Source of the DNA: Bradyrhizobium hereditatis
Lineage (GTDB): Bacteria; Pseudomonadota; Alphaproteobacteria; Rhizobiales; Xanthobacteraceae
Assembly (NCBI RefSeq): GCF_020329435.1
Contig: NZ_JAGKJK010000018.1
Coordinates: 46,869 to 110,868 of the forward strand
Direction of reading: 5' to 3'
DNA: 64,000 bases
The notes below the pieces were generated by a model. The model saw only the letters and a program-made list of their open reading frames with translations. It ran no database searches and had not been told where the DNA came from. Shown one piece after another: positions 33,398 through 42,089 of this stretch. The number at the start of each line of letters is the position of its first letter. The first letter of the stretch is position 1. Made by a program: the position numbers and the translations under genes.

Positions 33398-34732
33398 TCA
33401 GGCCCGTGCCTGGTTCGGGCTGCTGGCCTTTGAACGATGCAACAGCTCGGTAACTTCCTGATCCGAAGTCTGGCCGAAATTCCTATAGTTCATGCCGACC
33501 GCAAAGAACGGATCAGGGCTCTTGAGACAAATGATCTCGTCTGCCTCCGCGCTCAGATCGTCAAGCGACTCGCGTGGCGCAACCGGCACCGCAAGGACGA
33601 GACGGCCCGGCTTCGCCCTTGCAAGCGCTCTCAGCACGGCCTTCACGGTTCCGCCGGTGGCGATGCCGTCGTCGACCACAATGGTGGTACGGCCGGCAAT
33701 CTCTGGCGGTGGATCGCCGGCGCGGTAAAGGTGCCGTCGACGTTCGAGTTCGGCGAGCTGGCGGGCAGTCTCAGCTTCCAGGTACGCCGCGCTCGGCTGG
33801 ATCTCGCGAACGATGTCTTCATTGAGCACGACTTGCGGATCGGCGCCATCGACGACCGCGCCGAGCCCGAGTTCCTGATGTCCCGGCGCGCCGATCTTGC
33901 GCACGAGCGCTACGTCGAGCGGGGCGTGCAGCGCTTGCGCAACCTCGAATGCGACAGGCACGCCGCCGCGCGGCAGCGCCAGCACAACCGCGTCCTTGTC
34001 CCTGAACTTCATGAGCGCCGACGCAAGCCGGCGTCCGGCATCTTGCCGGTCATTGAAGATCGTATCGGCGTCGATCACCTCTTCGGAGAGGGGCGACGCC
34101 AGGAATTGGCGGAACCAGCGCGTGGCATGTTGCGTCACCTGCTCGAGCGCGCCGGGTTCTTCGAACAGATGCGTCGCCTTTGGCACGATCACGAAGTCCT
34201 TCTCGCAAGCGAGCTCCGCGAAAGCCGAGCGGTTGAGCGGAATAACCGCCAGGTCGGCTCCGCCGACAATCAATAGGGTGGGCGCCCTGACGGCGCGCAA
34301 CGCTTTGCCGGCCAAGTCCGGGCGACCGCCGCGCGAAACCACCGCAGCGACATTCTGCCGGTCGGCAGCCGCGACCAGCGCGGCTGCTGCACCGGTGCTC
34401 GCGCCGAAATAGCCAATCGGAAGCTTCGCGAGCTCTGGCCGGTCGCGGGTCCAGTCCGCGGCGTCTGTAAGCCGCGATGCCAACAGCGGGATATCGAATA
34501 CGTTGCCGCGGTCCCGCTCCTCCGCCGGGCTGAGGAGATCAAGCAGTAGCGTGGCAAGCCCGGCTTCACGGAGGGCCGCTGCGACCTGGTTGTTGCGTGG
34601 GCTTAGACGGCCGCTACCGCTGCCATGCGCAAAAATCACGACGCCGGTTGCGCCGTGAGGCACGCCCAAAATGCCCGCAAGGTGGTGCGGACCGACCAGG
34701 ACTTCGCTGAGCTGTTCCCGTGCCCTCGCCAT
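33398..34732 (-). CDS. Dienelactone-hydrolase-like domain fused to a phosphoribosyltransferase
   Basis: The 444-residue protein has two domains. Residues about 1-215 form an alpha/beta hydrolase with FAHGSGSGRLSPRNNQVA, the nucleophile motif GYFGASTGAAAAL (Ser) and VPKATHLFEEPG (His). Residues about 220-430 form a type I phosphoribosyltransferase with LALPRGGVPVAFEVAQALH and the PRPP loop TTIVVDDGIATGGT. Homologues of each half occur alone. The fusion suggests linked chemistry, perhaps hydrolysis then nucleobase salvage, but this is inference. It points toward the SDR gene (83-base gap, convergent). Confidence 0.85.
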   Translation of the reverse strand: MARAREQLSEVLVGPHHLAGILGVPHGATGVVIFAHGSGSGRLSPRNNQVAAALREAGLATLLLDLLSPAEERDRGNVFDIPLLASRLTDAADWTRDRPELAKLPIGYFGASTGAAAALVAAADRQNVAAVVSRGGRPDLAGKALRAVRAPTLLIVGGADLAVIPLNRSAFAELACEKDFVIVPKATHLFEEPGALEQVTQHATRWFRQFLASPLSEEVIDADTIFNDRQDAGRRLASALMKFRDKDAVVLALPRGGVPVAFEVAQALHAPLDVALVRKIGAPGHQELGLGAVVDGADPQVVLNEDIVREIQPSAAYLEAETARQLAELERRRHLYRAGDPPPEIAGRTTIVVDDGIATGGTVKAVLRALARAKPGRLVLAVPVAPRESLDDLSAEADEIICLKSPDPFFAVGMNYRNFGQTSDQEVTELLHRSKASSPNQARA

Positions 34733-35290
34733 GATCAGAATCCAAAGAGATAGGTCTCTGCCGCTCCCTTGGCAGCTCGGGTCGCGAGCGGCATCGCCGC
34801 CTTGGGAAACCGGCGAGAGCCGTGCCGGCCGCGAAAACGCAAGTGCCGCTCGCGAGGAGACCTACCTGCGGAGGTCGAAATTGCATGGCCTCCTTGCCTG
34901 GAGACGCCAAGCGAATGCGACATTGCGCCAACGACCCCGGCATGAATTGGTTCCGTGCCAGGTTGACGCTGGCCCGAGGCGCCGTTGTCATACTCGTACG
35001 CTGGCAAGCGCGACCCTGACGATATCCACGGCCATGCCGCTATCCGGCAATCGTTTGCCGTCACCGAGGGTAACAGCTGCCGATAGTCGATCACGGGGGT
35101 GATGACGGTCGCGCTACTTTGCATGGGGGTTGTTTTCGATATTTTGGTTGGGAGCGGGACCCAGCTGGCGCGGCTGTTTTCCCGGGATGATCTGGGATGG
35201 CTTGCCGAGCCGTAGCTCGCGTGCCCTACGGCCCGCCTTCGCCCTTTGGGCTCCGGCGCGGCAGCCTTCACTTGCTTCGCGCGCGAAGGT
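34733..35290. other. Non-coding stretch between the hydrolase fusion and the tRNA
   Basis: There are 558 bases with no convincing gene. One open frame on the minus strand covers 34735-35271 but has low-complexity, arginine-rich content, no ribosome site and no recognisable motif, so it is rejected. Near 35200-35290 the sequence is CG-rich with many TTCGCC-like runs. I see no clear repeat or promoter pair. The minus-strand tRNA would be transcribed toward this region. Confidence 0.6.
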
Positions 35291-35366
35291 TGGTGGGCCC
35301 GGCAGGACTCGAACCTGCAACCAGACCGTTATGAGCGGCCGGCTCTAACCATTGAGCTACAGGCCC
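35291..35366 (-). tRNA. tRNA with anticodon CAT, probably tRNA-Ile2 (lysidine type)
   Basis: A 76-base cloverleaf reads on the minus strand with encoded CCA. The acceptor stem is GGGCCTG paired with CGGGCCC (one T-G wobble), the D arm contains AGCTCAATGGTTAGAGC, and the anticodon loop is CTCATAA with the stem CCG/CGG. The T loop is GGTTCGAGTCC. The anticodon is CAT. The D loop and anticodon stem resemble tRNA-Ile2 rather than initiator or elongator methionine tRNA. The CAT would be converted to lysidine-AT by TilS so that it reads AUA. A Met label is possible by anticodon alone. Confidence 0.9.
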
Positions 35367-35537
35367 CGCCGCGGAGCGGCCGCGGAAAGGGCGGCCGGCA
35401 ACGGTGCCGCCATCGTTTACAGGCATGACAGCGATACGGCAATGCCGGGTTTGGAGCCGAAAACCCGCTTTCGCTGGCGCTCCGGCTTGCCTACAACCTC
35501 CGTTGCATCATTCGTTATAGAACGCTTGAGGCCAAAG

Positions 35538-36503
35538 ATGAAACTCGCTGAGATCGCCTGCGTCGGCCTGCTGCTGCTTGCGGGCAGCGCCGGGGCGCAG
35601 GAGGGAGGCAAGGCCATTAGCAAGACCGCGATCAGCTTGGGTACCGCGACGCCGGGCGGCGGCTTCCCGGTTTACGGCAATGCGTTTGCGGAAGTCATGA
35701 ATGCGGCCGATCCGGCGCTCTCGATCGAGCCGCGTAACACCAAGGGCTCCAACGAGAACATCCCGCTCCTCGAGTCTGATCAGCTCGATATCGCGTTGGT
35801 GGCGGGTGAGCCGGCTTACGAAGCCTTCATGGGCATCGGACGGGCGCCGACGAAGCTGAAAATTCTGACCGCGATGTATTCCAGCCCCGGCATGTTCGTG
35901 GTGCGGGCGGACAGTCCCTACAAGACGATCAGGGATCTGGTGGGCCAGCCGGTCGCGTTCGGCGCCAGGGGCTCCGGCCTGCCGATCCTGTCGCGTTACA
36001 TTCTCGATGGCATCGGGCTGAAGCAGGACGAGGATTTCAAATCGATCTATCTCGACCGCGCCGGCGATGGCCCGGCCATGGTGCAGGACGGCCGAGCCGC
36101 GGCGCTGTGGGGCGCGGGCGTCGGCTGGCCCGGCTTTGCCGCGGTGGCGCAGTCGCCGGGCGGTGCGCGGTTCATCGCGCCCGATGCCGGCGAGATCGCG
36201 CGTGTCCGTGCCAAGCACAGCTTTCTCAAGCCGCTGACCGTCCCTGCCAACAGCTATCCGAATCAGCCCGCGGCGATCGATTCCGTCGGCTCCTGGAGCT
36301 TCGTGCTCGCGCGTGAAAGCCTGCCTGACGATGTCGCCTATCGCCTCGCGCGTACGCTGCATGGCGCGGAAGCCGCGCTCTGCAAGAAACTGCCGCAGGC
36401 CTGCGAGACCACCGCTGCGAACACGGTTGCGGCTGCGCCCAATGCGGCGCTGCTTCATCCCGGCGTGACGAAGTATTTCAGGGAAGTCGGGCTGGTGAGA
36501 TAG
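35538..36503 (+). CDS. TAXI-family TRAP transporter solute-binding protein
   Basis: This periplasmic protein of 321 residues has a signal peptide (residues 1-20 ending GAQ). It has TAISLGTATPGGGFPVYGNA, IEPRNTKGSNENIPLLESDQ and a C-terminal half with PYKTIRDLVGQPVAFGARGS. These are features of the TAXI/NMT1-like binding proteins that deliver organic acids to TRAP transporters. No TRAP membrane subunits (DctQM) are adjacent, so it may be orphan or serve a distant system. The ATG at 35538 has AAAG upstream, and the upstream frame runs through the tRNA. It is convergent with a Liv-type binding protein. Confidence 0.82.
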   Translation: MKLAEIACVGLLLLAGSAGAQEGGKAISKTAISLGTATPGGGFPVYGNAFAEVMNAADPALSIEPRNTKGSNENIPLLESDQLDIALVAGEPAYEAFMGIGRAPTKLKILTAMYSSPGMFVVRADSPYKTIRDLVGQPVAFGARGSGLPILSRYILDGIGLKQDEDFKSIYLDRAGDGPAMVQDGRAAALWGAGVGWPGFAAVAQSPGGARFIAPDAGEIARVRAKHSFLKPLTVPANSYPNQPAAIDSVGSWSFVLARESLPDDVAYRLARTLHGAEAALCKKLPQACETTAANTVAAAPNAALLHPGVTKYFREVGLVR

Positions 36504-36504
36504 A

Positions 36505-36580
36505 GGCGAATAGCGAAATGGCGAGTAGCGAATAGAGAAGCTTCTTCCTATTCGCCATTCGCTACTCACTACTCGCTTCT
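36505..36580. repeat. Imperfect inverted repeat between convergent binding-protein genes
   Basis: The 76 bases between the two convergent stops consist of repeated ATTCGCTA/TAGCGAAT units in both orientations around a perfect palindrome AGAAGCTTCT. The right arm runs into the stop of the next gene. It may act as a bidirectional terminator. The repeat unit looks like a dispersed bradyrhizobial intergenic element. Confidence 0.65.
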
Positions 36581-37791
36581 CACTTCTTCACCATCGCACA
36601 TGCCGGATCGGGCGGGCCGAACGCTTCATCGCCAGGGATCTTGGCGAGGATCTGATAGTAGTCCCATGGATATTTCGATTCCTCGGGCTTCTTGACCTGG
36701 ACCAGCCAGAGGTCATGGACCATCAAATTGTCCTCGCGCAGTTTGCCGTTGCGGGAGAAGAAATCCTCGATCGGCTTCTCGCGCATCTTCGCCGCTACTT
36801 TCAACGGCTCGTCCGTGCCGGCCTCCTTGATGGCGTTGAGATAGCTCATGACCGAGGAATAGACGCCGGCCTGCCACATCGTCGGCATCCGGTTCATCTT
36901 GGCGAAGTAGCGCTTTGACCATTCGCGGGTCTTGTCGTCCATGTCCCAATAGAACGAGGTCGTCAGCAACAGGCCCTGCGCTGCCGGCAATCCGAGCGAA
37001 TGGATATCGGTGATCAGCGCGAGCAGCGCCGCCATCTGCTGGCCGCCCTTGAACACGCCGAACTCTGCGGCGGTCTTGATCTCGTTCATGTTGTTCGGCG
37101 GACCGGCGGCGATGCCGATGATCTTGGCCTTCGACGCCTGCGCCTGCAGCACAAAGGATGACAGGTCGGGTGTGGCAAGCGGTGGCCGCACGGAGCCCAG
37201 CACCTTGCCGCCATTGGCCGTGACAACTGTGGAAGCGTCGCGTTCCAACGAGTGACCGAAGGCATAGTCGTCGGTGATGAAGAACCAGCTATCGCCACCG
37301 CGTTTGACCACCGCCTGCGCCGTGCCGGCTGCAAGCGAACGGGTATCGATGACCCACTGCATCGCGTAGGGCGAGCAAGACTTGCCGTGGAAGTCCGCGG
37401 TGAGGGTCGAATGCGTGATGAACAGTTTCTTCTTCTCGTTGGCGATGCCTTGCACCGCAAGTCCCACTGCAGAGACCGGCACGTCCACGATAAGATCGAC
37501 CTGCTCGACGTCGTACCAGCGCCGCGCGATGCCGCCGCCGATATCGGGCTTGAGCTGGTGATCGCCGACGATGATGCTGATCGGCTTGCCCAGCACCTTG
37601 CCGCCGAAATCGTCGATCGCCATCTGCGCGGCGGTCACCGAGCCCTGGCCGGTCGGCGTCGCCGCCGGGCCGTTCATGTCGGTGAGAACGCCGATCTTGA
37701 CCACGTCATCTGAAATTTGCGCAAGGGCTGCAGTCGATGCCAGCAGCGCGGCCGCGACTATTCCCAGCCTGGAAAGGTTCCTGGCGAACAT
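36580..37791 (-). CDS. ABC transporter substrate-binding protein, Liv/HAAT type
   Basis: This is a 403-residue periplasmic binding protein. It has a signal peptide (MFARNLSRLGIVAAALLAST and ALAQ cleavage region), followed by VKIGVLTDMNGPAATPTGQG, the start typical of the branched-chain amino acid or amide/urea binding family. Later there are ITDDYAFGHSLERDASTVV and PTMWQAGVYSSVMSYLNAIK. GGGAGA precedes the ATG. No LivHMGF genes are next to it, so it is an orphan receptor in this window. The ligand is unknown. Confidence 0.85.
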   Translation of the reverse strand: MFARNLSRLGIVAAALLASTAALAQISDDVVKIGVLTDMNGPAATPTGQGSVTAAQMAIDDFGGKVLGKPISIIVGDHQLKPDIGGGIARRWYDVEQVDLIVDVPVSAVGLAVQGIANEKKKLFITHSTLTADFHGKSCSPYAMQWVIDTRSLAAGTAQAVVKRGGDSWFFITDDYAFGHSLERDASTVVTANGGKVLGSVRPPLATPDLSSFVLQAQASKAKIIGIAAGPPNNMNEIKTAAEFGVFKGGQQMAALLALITDIHSLGLPAAQGLLLTTSFYWDMDDKTREWSKRYFAKMNRMPTMWQAGVYSSVMSYLNAIKEAGTDEPLKVAAKMREKPIEDFFSRNGKLREDNLMVHDLWLVQVKKPEESKYPWDYYQILAKIPGDEAFGPPDPACAMVKK

Positions 37792-37970
37792 CCGTTTTCT
37801 CCCTGAGGATCGGCGTGATTGGCCGTATCAATTGTTCGGCGGTTGGCTCCGCCAATTGGTCTCATTTGCAACTATTTTGGGCCGTCGTCAACCAGCGGAA
37901 AGAGGAGGGTGGATGGTGAGCGGTAGCGGGTTCTGTTTATTTCCGGCCCGATTCAGGGCATAGCCGGGCG

Positions 37971-39083
37971 ATGATATCGCCCCAGCGCTTGCCAGCTTCC
38001 CTCACGCCGCTCGATGCCGCACTCGCCGCACTGCTGGCTGGTGTGGAGCCGGTCGCGCCAATGGAACTGGCGCTTGCCGAGGCGGCGGGTTGCATCGCAG
38101 CCGAAATGGCGCCGCTGCCCGCCTACCCGCCGCACGATACCGCGATGGTGGACGGCTACGCCTTTTCCGCCCGCGATCTCGTCGGCGCGTCCTCTTATTC
38201 GCCACTGCCGCTGCCGAGTGCACCGGTGTGGGTAGAGGCCGGTGAGATCATCCCGAATGGTCGCGACTGCGTGCTGGATTCCGATTCCGTCGACATCTCC
38301 GGTCCGATGCCACAGGTGCTGGCGGAGGCAATCCCGGGGCAGGGCGTGCGCCGCGCCGGCAGCGATATCGCTGCCGGCGGCCTCATTGTGGAGGCTGGGC
38401 GGCGCGTGCTGCCGCGTCATCTCCTGATGGCGCGCGCTGCTGGACTAGAGCGCTTGAACGTCCGCCGCCCGCGGCTGCGCATTGTCAATGTTCCCGGCGG
38501 CGGCGCGACGGCGGCTTTGATCGCGGAGAGCGCACGCGCCGAAGCCGCCGGAACTTCCTGCATCACCGCAGCGGGCCGCGATGCCGGATCGATTGGTGCA
38601 GCGCTCGATGATCATGCGTGCGATCTGCTCCTGATTGTCGGCGGCTCCGGCGTCGGACGCACGGATGCGGCGGTGACGGCACTGGCCGCCCGCGGCGATG
38701 TTCTCGCCCACGGCATTGCCCTGCAGCCGGGCCGCACTTCTGCCGTCGGGCGCATCGGCAAGACGGCTGTCGTGGTAATGCCGGGCGCACCGGATGGAGC
38801 CCTTGCGGCATGGTGGACGCTGGCGCTTCCCGCGATCGATCGTCTTTCGGGCTGCCGTCCGCGCAAGACGGTCAATTTGCCGCTGGCGCGCAAGATTGCA
38901 TCTCACGTCGGCATCGCCGAGATCGTGCTCATGGAACGTAAGCAGGATATGTGGAGCACTCTGGCGGTTGGCGATTTGTCGCTGGAGGCGATCGCCCGCG
39001 CCGAGGCCTGGCTCGTGGTACCCGGCGGCTCGGAAGGGTTTGCGGCAGGCAGCCCCGTCGATGCCTATATGCTGCGGCAATGA
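37971..39083 (+). CDS. Degenerate MoeA-domain protein
   Basis: The 370-residue protein follows the MoeA layout: N-terminal MoeA_N with YPPHDTAMVDGYAFSARDL, then the MoCF-type domain and a C-terminal beta region. The key positions are altered. Where active MoeA has STGDEL, this has NVPGGGATAAL, and the second motif is GGSGVGRTDAAV rather than GGVSVGEEDY. It may have lost molybdate-insertase activity or bind another ligand. It is followed after one base by the next MoeA-like gene, so the two are co-transcribed. Start codon choice is weak (ribosome site not obvious). Confidence 0.72.
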   Translation: MISPQRLPASLTPLDAALAALLAGVEPVAPMELALAEAAGCIAAEMAPLPAYPPHDTAMVDGYAFSARDLVGASSYSPLPLPSAPVWVEAGEIIPNGRDCVLDSDSVDISGPMPQVLAEAIPGQGVRRAGSDIAAGGLIVEAGRRVLPRHLLMARAAGLERLNVRRPRLRIVNVPGGGATAALIAESARAEAAGTSCITAAGRDAGSIGAALDDHACDLLLIVGGSGVGRTDAAVTALAARGDVLAHGIALQPGRTSAVGRIGKTAVVVMPGAPDGALAAWWTLALPAIDRLSGCRPRKTVNLPLARKIASHVGIAEIVLMERKQDMWSTLAVGDLSLEAIARAEAWLVVPGGSEGFAAGSPVDAYMLRQ

Positions 39084-39084
39084 A

Positions 39085-41046
39085 ATGAGTCCAGGAATGA
39101 GCAATACGCCCTCGCCAAGAGATCGCGATAGCAGCGAGCAGGATCAGTTTCTGACGATCCTGTCGCGCGAGGATGCGCTGGCGCGTTTCGAGGCCGCCTT
39201 GTTCCCGCGCGCGATCGCAAGTGAAAAGCGGCCGCTTGCGGACGCGCTCGGCTGCGCGCTCGCTGAAGACGTAGTGGCACCGATCGACGTGCCGCCGTTC
39301 GATCGCTCCAATGTCGACGGCTTTGCCGTGCGTTCGGCCGATCTCGCTTCTGCGGGCGAAGCTTCGCCAGTCCGCGTGATGCTGAACGACGAGGTGATCG
39401 CTTGCGGCACCGCGCCGACGCGGCCGGTGCTGTCGGGAACGGCCACGCCGATCGCAACCGGCGGTCCGGTGCCGCGCGGGGCCGACGCCGTCGTGATGGT
39501 CGAGCATACCCAGCCGGCGGGACCTCGCGCGATCGAAATCCGCCGCGCCGCTTCGCCCGGACAATTCATCTCCTATGCCGGTTCGGATATCGCGCGCGGT
39601 GAAGCGCTGCTGCGCAGTGGCACTATCATTGGCTCGCGCGAGATCGGCATGCTGGCGGCCTGTGGTATCGCACATGTGAGGGTCGCACGACGGCCGCGCG
39701 TCGCCATCATCTCGACCGGCGACGAGCTGGTGCAGCCCGGCCAGCCGCTGCGGCCGGCTGCGATCTACGACACCAACGGCGCAATTGTCACCGCGGCCAT
39801 TTCAGAGAATGGCGGCGAGGCTCACTTTCTCGGCGCAATTGCGGATGATGAACCGCAACTCGAAGACGCGATGCGTAAGGCGCTGGCAACCAGTGACATG
39901 GTGGTACTGTCGGGCGGCACTTCGAAAGGCGCGGGCGACATCTCCCATCGCATCATCGGCCGGCTCGGCAAGCCCGGCATCATCGCGCATGGCGTGGCGC
40001 TGAAGCCCGGCAAGCCGCTGTGCCTTGCCGTGTGCGACGGCAAGCCGGTGGTCATCCTGCCGGGATTTCCGACCTCGGCGATGTTCACCTTCCACGACAT
40101 GATCGTGCCTGTGCTGCGGCGGATGGCAGGCCTGCCGCCGCGTTCGGAGGCCAAAGTCAATGCGCGTGTGCCGGTGCGGATCGCTTCCGAGCTCGGCCGC
40201 ACCGAGTTCGTCATGGTGTCGCTTGTCGAGGGGACCGATGGATTGATCGCTTACCCCACCGGAAAAGGTTCTGGCGCTATCACATCCTTTGCGCAGGCTG
40301 ACGGCTTTCTGCGCATCGATGCGTTGGCGGACCAGATGCCCGCCGGAGGCGAGACCGAGGTGACGCTGTTCACGCCGCATGTACGGGTGCCGGATCTCGT
40401 CATCGTCGGCAGCCATTGCACCGGGCTCGATCTCGTCACCGCGCCGCTGGCGCATGCCGGGCTCGTCGTGCGCTCAATTGCGGTTGGCAGCCTCGGAGGC
40501 CTCGCGGCTGCCAAGCGCGGCGAATGCGATTTCGCGCCGATTCATCTGTTCGACGAGAAGACCGAGACCTACAACACGTCCTATCTCAGCGAGGGGCTTG
40601 AACTGGTGCCGGGTTGGCGGCGTATGCAGGGGATTGTGTTCCGTAGGGGTGACCAGCGCTTCGAAGGCAAGAGCGCGGAAGACGCGGTTCGAGCCGCGCT
40701 CGCCGATCCCGCCTGCATCATGGTCAACCGTAACCAGGGCGCCGGCACGCGCATCCTGATCGACCGCCTGCTCGGCGGCGCGCGTCCGGACGGTTACTGG
40801 AATCAGCCGCGTTCGCACAATGCGGTGGCTGCAGCCGTCGCCCAGCATCGTGCCGACTGGGGCATGACCATTGCGCCGGTCGCGCATGCGTCAAACCTGG
40901 GTTTCATTCCCTTTGCCGAAGAGCATTATGATTTCGCGCTGGTCAAGGCGCGCAAGCAAAGGCCGGCTGTGCAGGCCTTTCTCGATGAGCTGGCCTCGGA
41001 AGCGGGCCGTGCCGCACTGGTGCAGGCGGGCTTTCGGCCAGCCTGA
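39085..41046 (+). CDS. MoeA fused to a periplasmic-binding-protein-like domain
   Basis: This is a protein of about 653 residues. Residues ~15-430 are a complete MoeA, with VPPFDRSNVDGFAVRSADL, IISTGDELVQPGQ, VVLSGGTSKGAGDISHRI and VVILPGFPTSAMFTF. Residues ~430-650 form a PBP_like domain (ADVRVPDLVIVGSHCTGLDL-type start, IFVNRNQGAGTRIL region), which in this fusion family is thought to sense molybdate or tungstate or the pterin. The full molybdate-insertase motifs suggest activity. An ATG 12 bases further on is an alternative start. It sits with mobA, fdhD, mobB and another MoeA. Confidence 0.82.
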   Translation: MSPGMSNTPSPRDRDSSEQDQFLTILSREDALARFEAALFPRAIASEKRPLADALGCALAEDVVAPIDVPPFDRSNVDGFAVRSADLASAGEASPVRVMLNDEVIACGTAPTRPVLSGTATPIATGGPVPRGADAVVMVEHTQPAGPRAIEIRRAASPGQFISYAGSDIARGEALLRSGTIIGSREIGMLAACGIAHVRVARRPRVAIISTGDELVQPGQPLRPAAIYDTNGAIVTAAISENGGEAHFLGAIADDEPQLEDAMRKALATSDMVVLSGGTSKGAGDISHRIIGRLGKPGIIAHGVALKPGKPLCLAVCDGKPVVILPGFPTSAMFTFHDMIVPVLRRMAGLPPRSEAKVNARVPVRIASELGRTEFVMVSLVEGTDGLIAYPTGKGSGAITSFAQADGFLRIDALADQMPAGGETEVTLFTPHVRVPDLVIVGSHCTGLDLVTAPLAHAGLVVRSIAVGSLGGLAAAKRGECDFAPIHLFDEKTETYNTSYLSEGLELVPGWRRMQGIVFRRGDQRFEGKSAEDAVRAALADPACIMVNRNQGAGTRILIDRLLGGARPDGYWNQPRSHNAVAAAVAQHRADWGMTIAPVAHASNLGFIPFAEEHYDFALVKARKQRPAVQAFLDELASEAGRAALVQAGFRPA

Positions 41047-41096
41047 AGCGTTCGCGGAATGCATTCCGCCGATTTGAGGCGACGCGCAAGGAGCGG

Positions 41097-41204
41097 ATGT
41101 CACGCATCCAAGCGACCTCGCGCGCCAATACCTGGCTCAGTGGAAAGACCGATACCGACTGGGTGTATGGCTATGACGCCTGGAGCGTGCCGCTGGCGGC
41201 ATAG
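41097..41204 (+). CDS. Possible very small protein
   Basis: A 35-residue frame starts at ATG 41097, with AAGGAG three bases before it, and ends at TAG. It reads MSRIQATSRANTWLSGKTDT then DWVYGYDAWSVPLAA. No family is recognised. It lies 50 bases after the MoeA fusion in the same direction and just before a convergent gene. It could be a remnant or chance frame. No other evidence supports it. Confidence 0.25.
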   Translation: MSRIQATSRANTWLSGKTDTDWVYGYDAWSVPLAA

Positions 41205-41209
41205 TTGTC

Positions 41210-41827
41210 CTAGCCCTGAACGCGCAACAGCTCGCTGATGATCCGCGGCTTCATCCAGCCGACGTTGTCCATAATCTTCCTGCGCAGCGCATCGTGCTCT
41301 TGCTCGAATTGCTCGCGGCTCATGCCTCGGCCGCCCATTGCCGTAACTCCGAACGCTTCCAGCGCGAGTTCATAGCGCTGCTTCCAATCGATCACGCGTT
41401 TGGTCATGACTTCCGTCACGGCCGGAATCGTACCGGGATGGCCTGCCATGTCGCAGGCCTCTTTGGTGCGTACGTCTGCTGCCAGCATGAGTACATTCCA
41501 GTCATCGAATCCGATGAGGTTCATCTGGGCGTACAGAAACGCGCCGTGCTCGCCGTCCCAGATAGTGTGGTCGATGACCAGAAAGGGCGCGGCACGGCAA
41601 TAGCCGTGGCGCATGGTCATTTCGCGGTTAAACGCCTCGGTGCGCTCCTCCAGCCGCTTCCTGGCGGCGGCGAAAAGCTCGACATAGTCATTTGCCGTGG
41701 GCAGGATGTTGCGCGCGTCATCCGGGGCAAAGCCACATTCCCGTAGCAGGTTGCCGATCTTGGGATCGTTCCAAAGCTCCTTGGAGAAAACGCGGGTAAC
41801 GCCATCTGCGTCCGGTGTTGGACGCAT
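41210..41827 (-). CDS. Conserved-looking protein of unknown function
   Basis: The product is about 205 residues from the ATG at 41827, which has AGAG 5 bases upstream; a frame 34 codons longer exists. It has several tryptophans and ordinary amino-acid composition: RVFSKELWNDPKIGNLLREC, YVELFAAARKRLEERTEAFN, YCRAAPFLVIDHTIWDGEHG and IPAVTEVMTKRVIDWKQRYE. No domain is recognised. It has no signal peptide or membrane segment. It lies among molybdenum-cofactor genes but is separately oriented, and its link to them is unknown. Confidence 0.65.
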   Translation of the reverse strand: MRPTPDADGVTRVFSKELWNDPKIGNLLRECGFAPDDARNILPTANDYVELFAAARKRLEERTEAFNREMTMRHGYCRAAPFLVIDHTIWDGEHGAFLYAQMNLIGFDDWNVLMLAADVRTKEACDMAGHPGTIPAVTEVMTKRVIDWKQRYELALEAFGVTAMGGRGMSREQFEQEHDALRRKIMDNVGWMKPRIISELLRVQG

Positions 41828-42089
41828 TGTCTCTTTTAATTCGGTGAAGCTTTGGGGCTTCCTGCGTCCGAATACTGCCACGGCTGCCTCGCGCCAAAAT
41901 CCTCCGCGGCACCCTATGAGCAACTCCATTAAATTGCATTAATCTGAAGCCGAAATCATGACTGAATTCTTCAATCTCCAGGTAGTTAAGACCGCTGGCG
42001 CTTATCCCGTCGTCGAGGCGTCGAGTGTGTGACGGCGTTGGGATTCCTCGCGTCGCGGATGCTACGTGCTGGCAGCATCCGGGGCAGGA

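Noticed and set aside
34735..35271. A 178-codon open frame on the minus strand between the hydrolase fusion and the tRNA
   Set aside because: It lacks a ribosome site and any recognisable motif and is rich in Arg, Ser and Pro as expected for non-coding high-GC DNA.
35291..35366. tRNA-linked mobile-element integration site
   Set aside because: No integrase or direct repeat of the tRNA end was seen in the flanking sequence.
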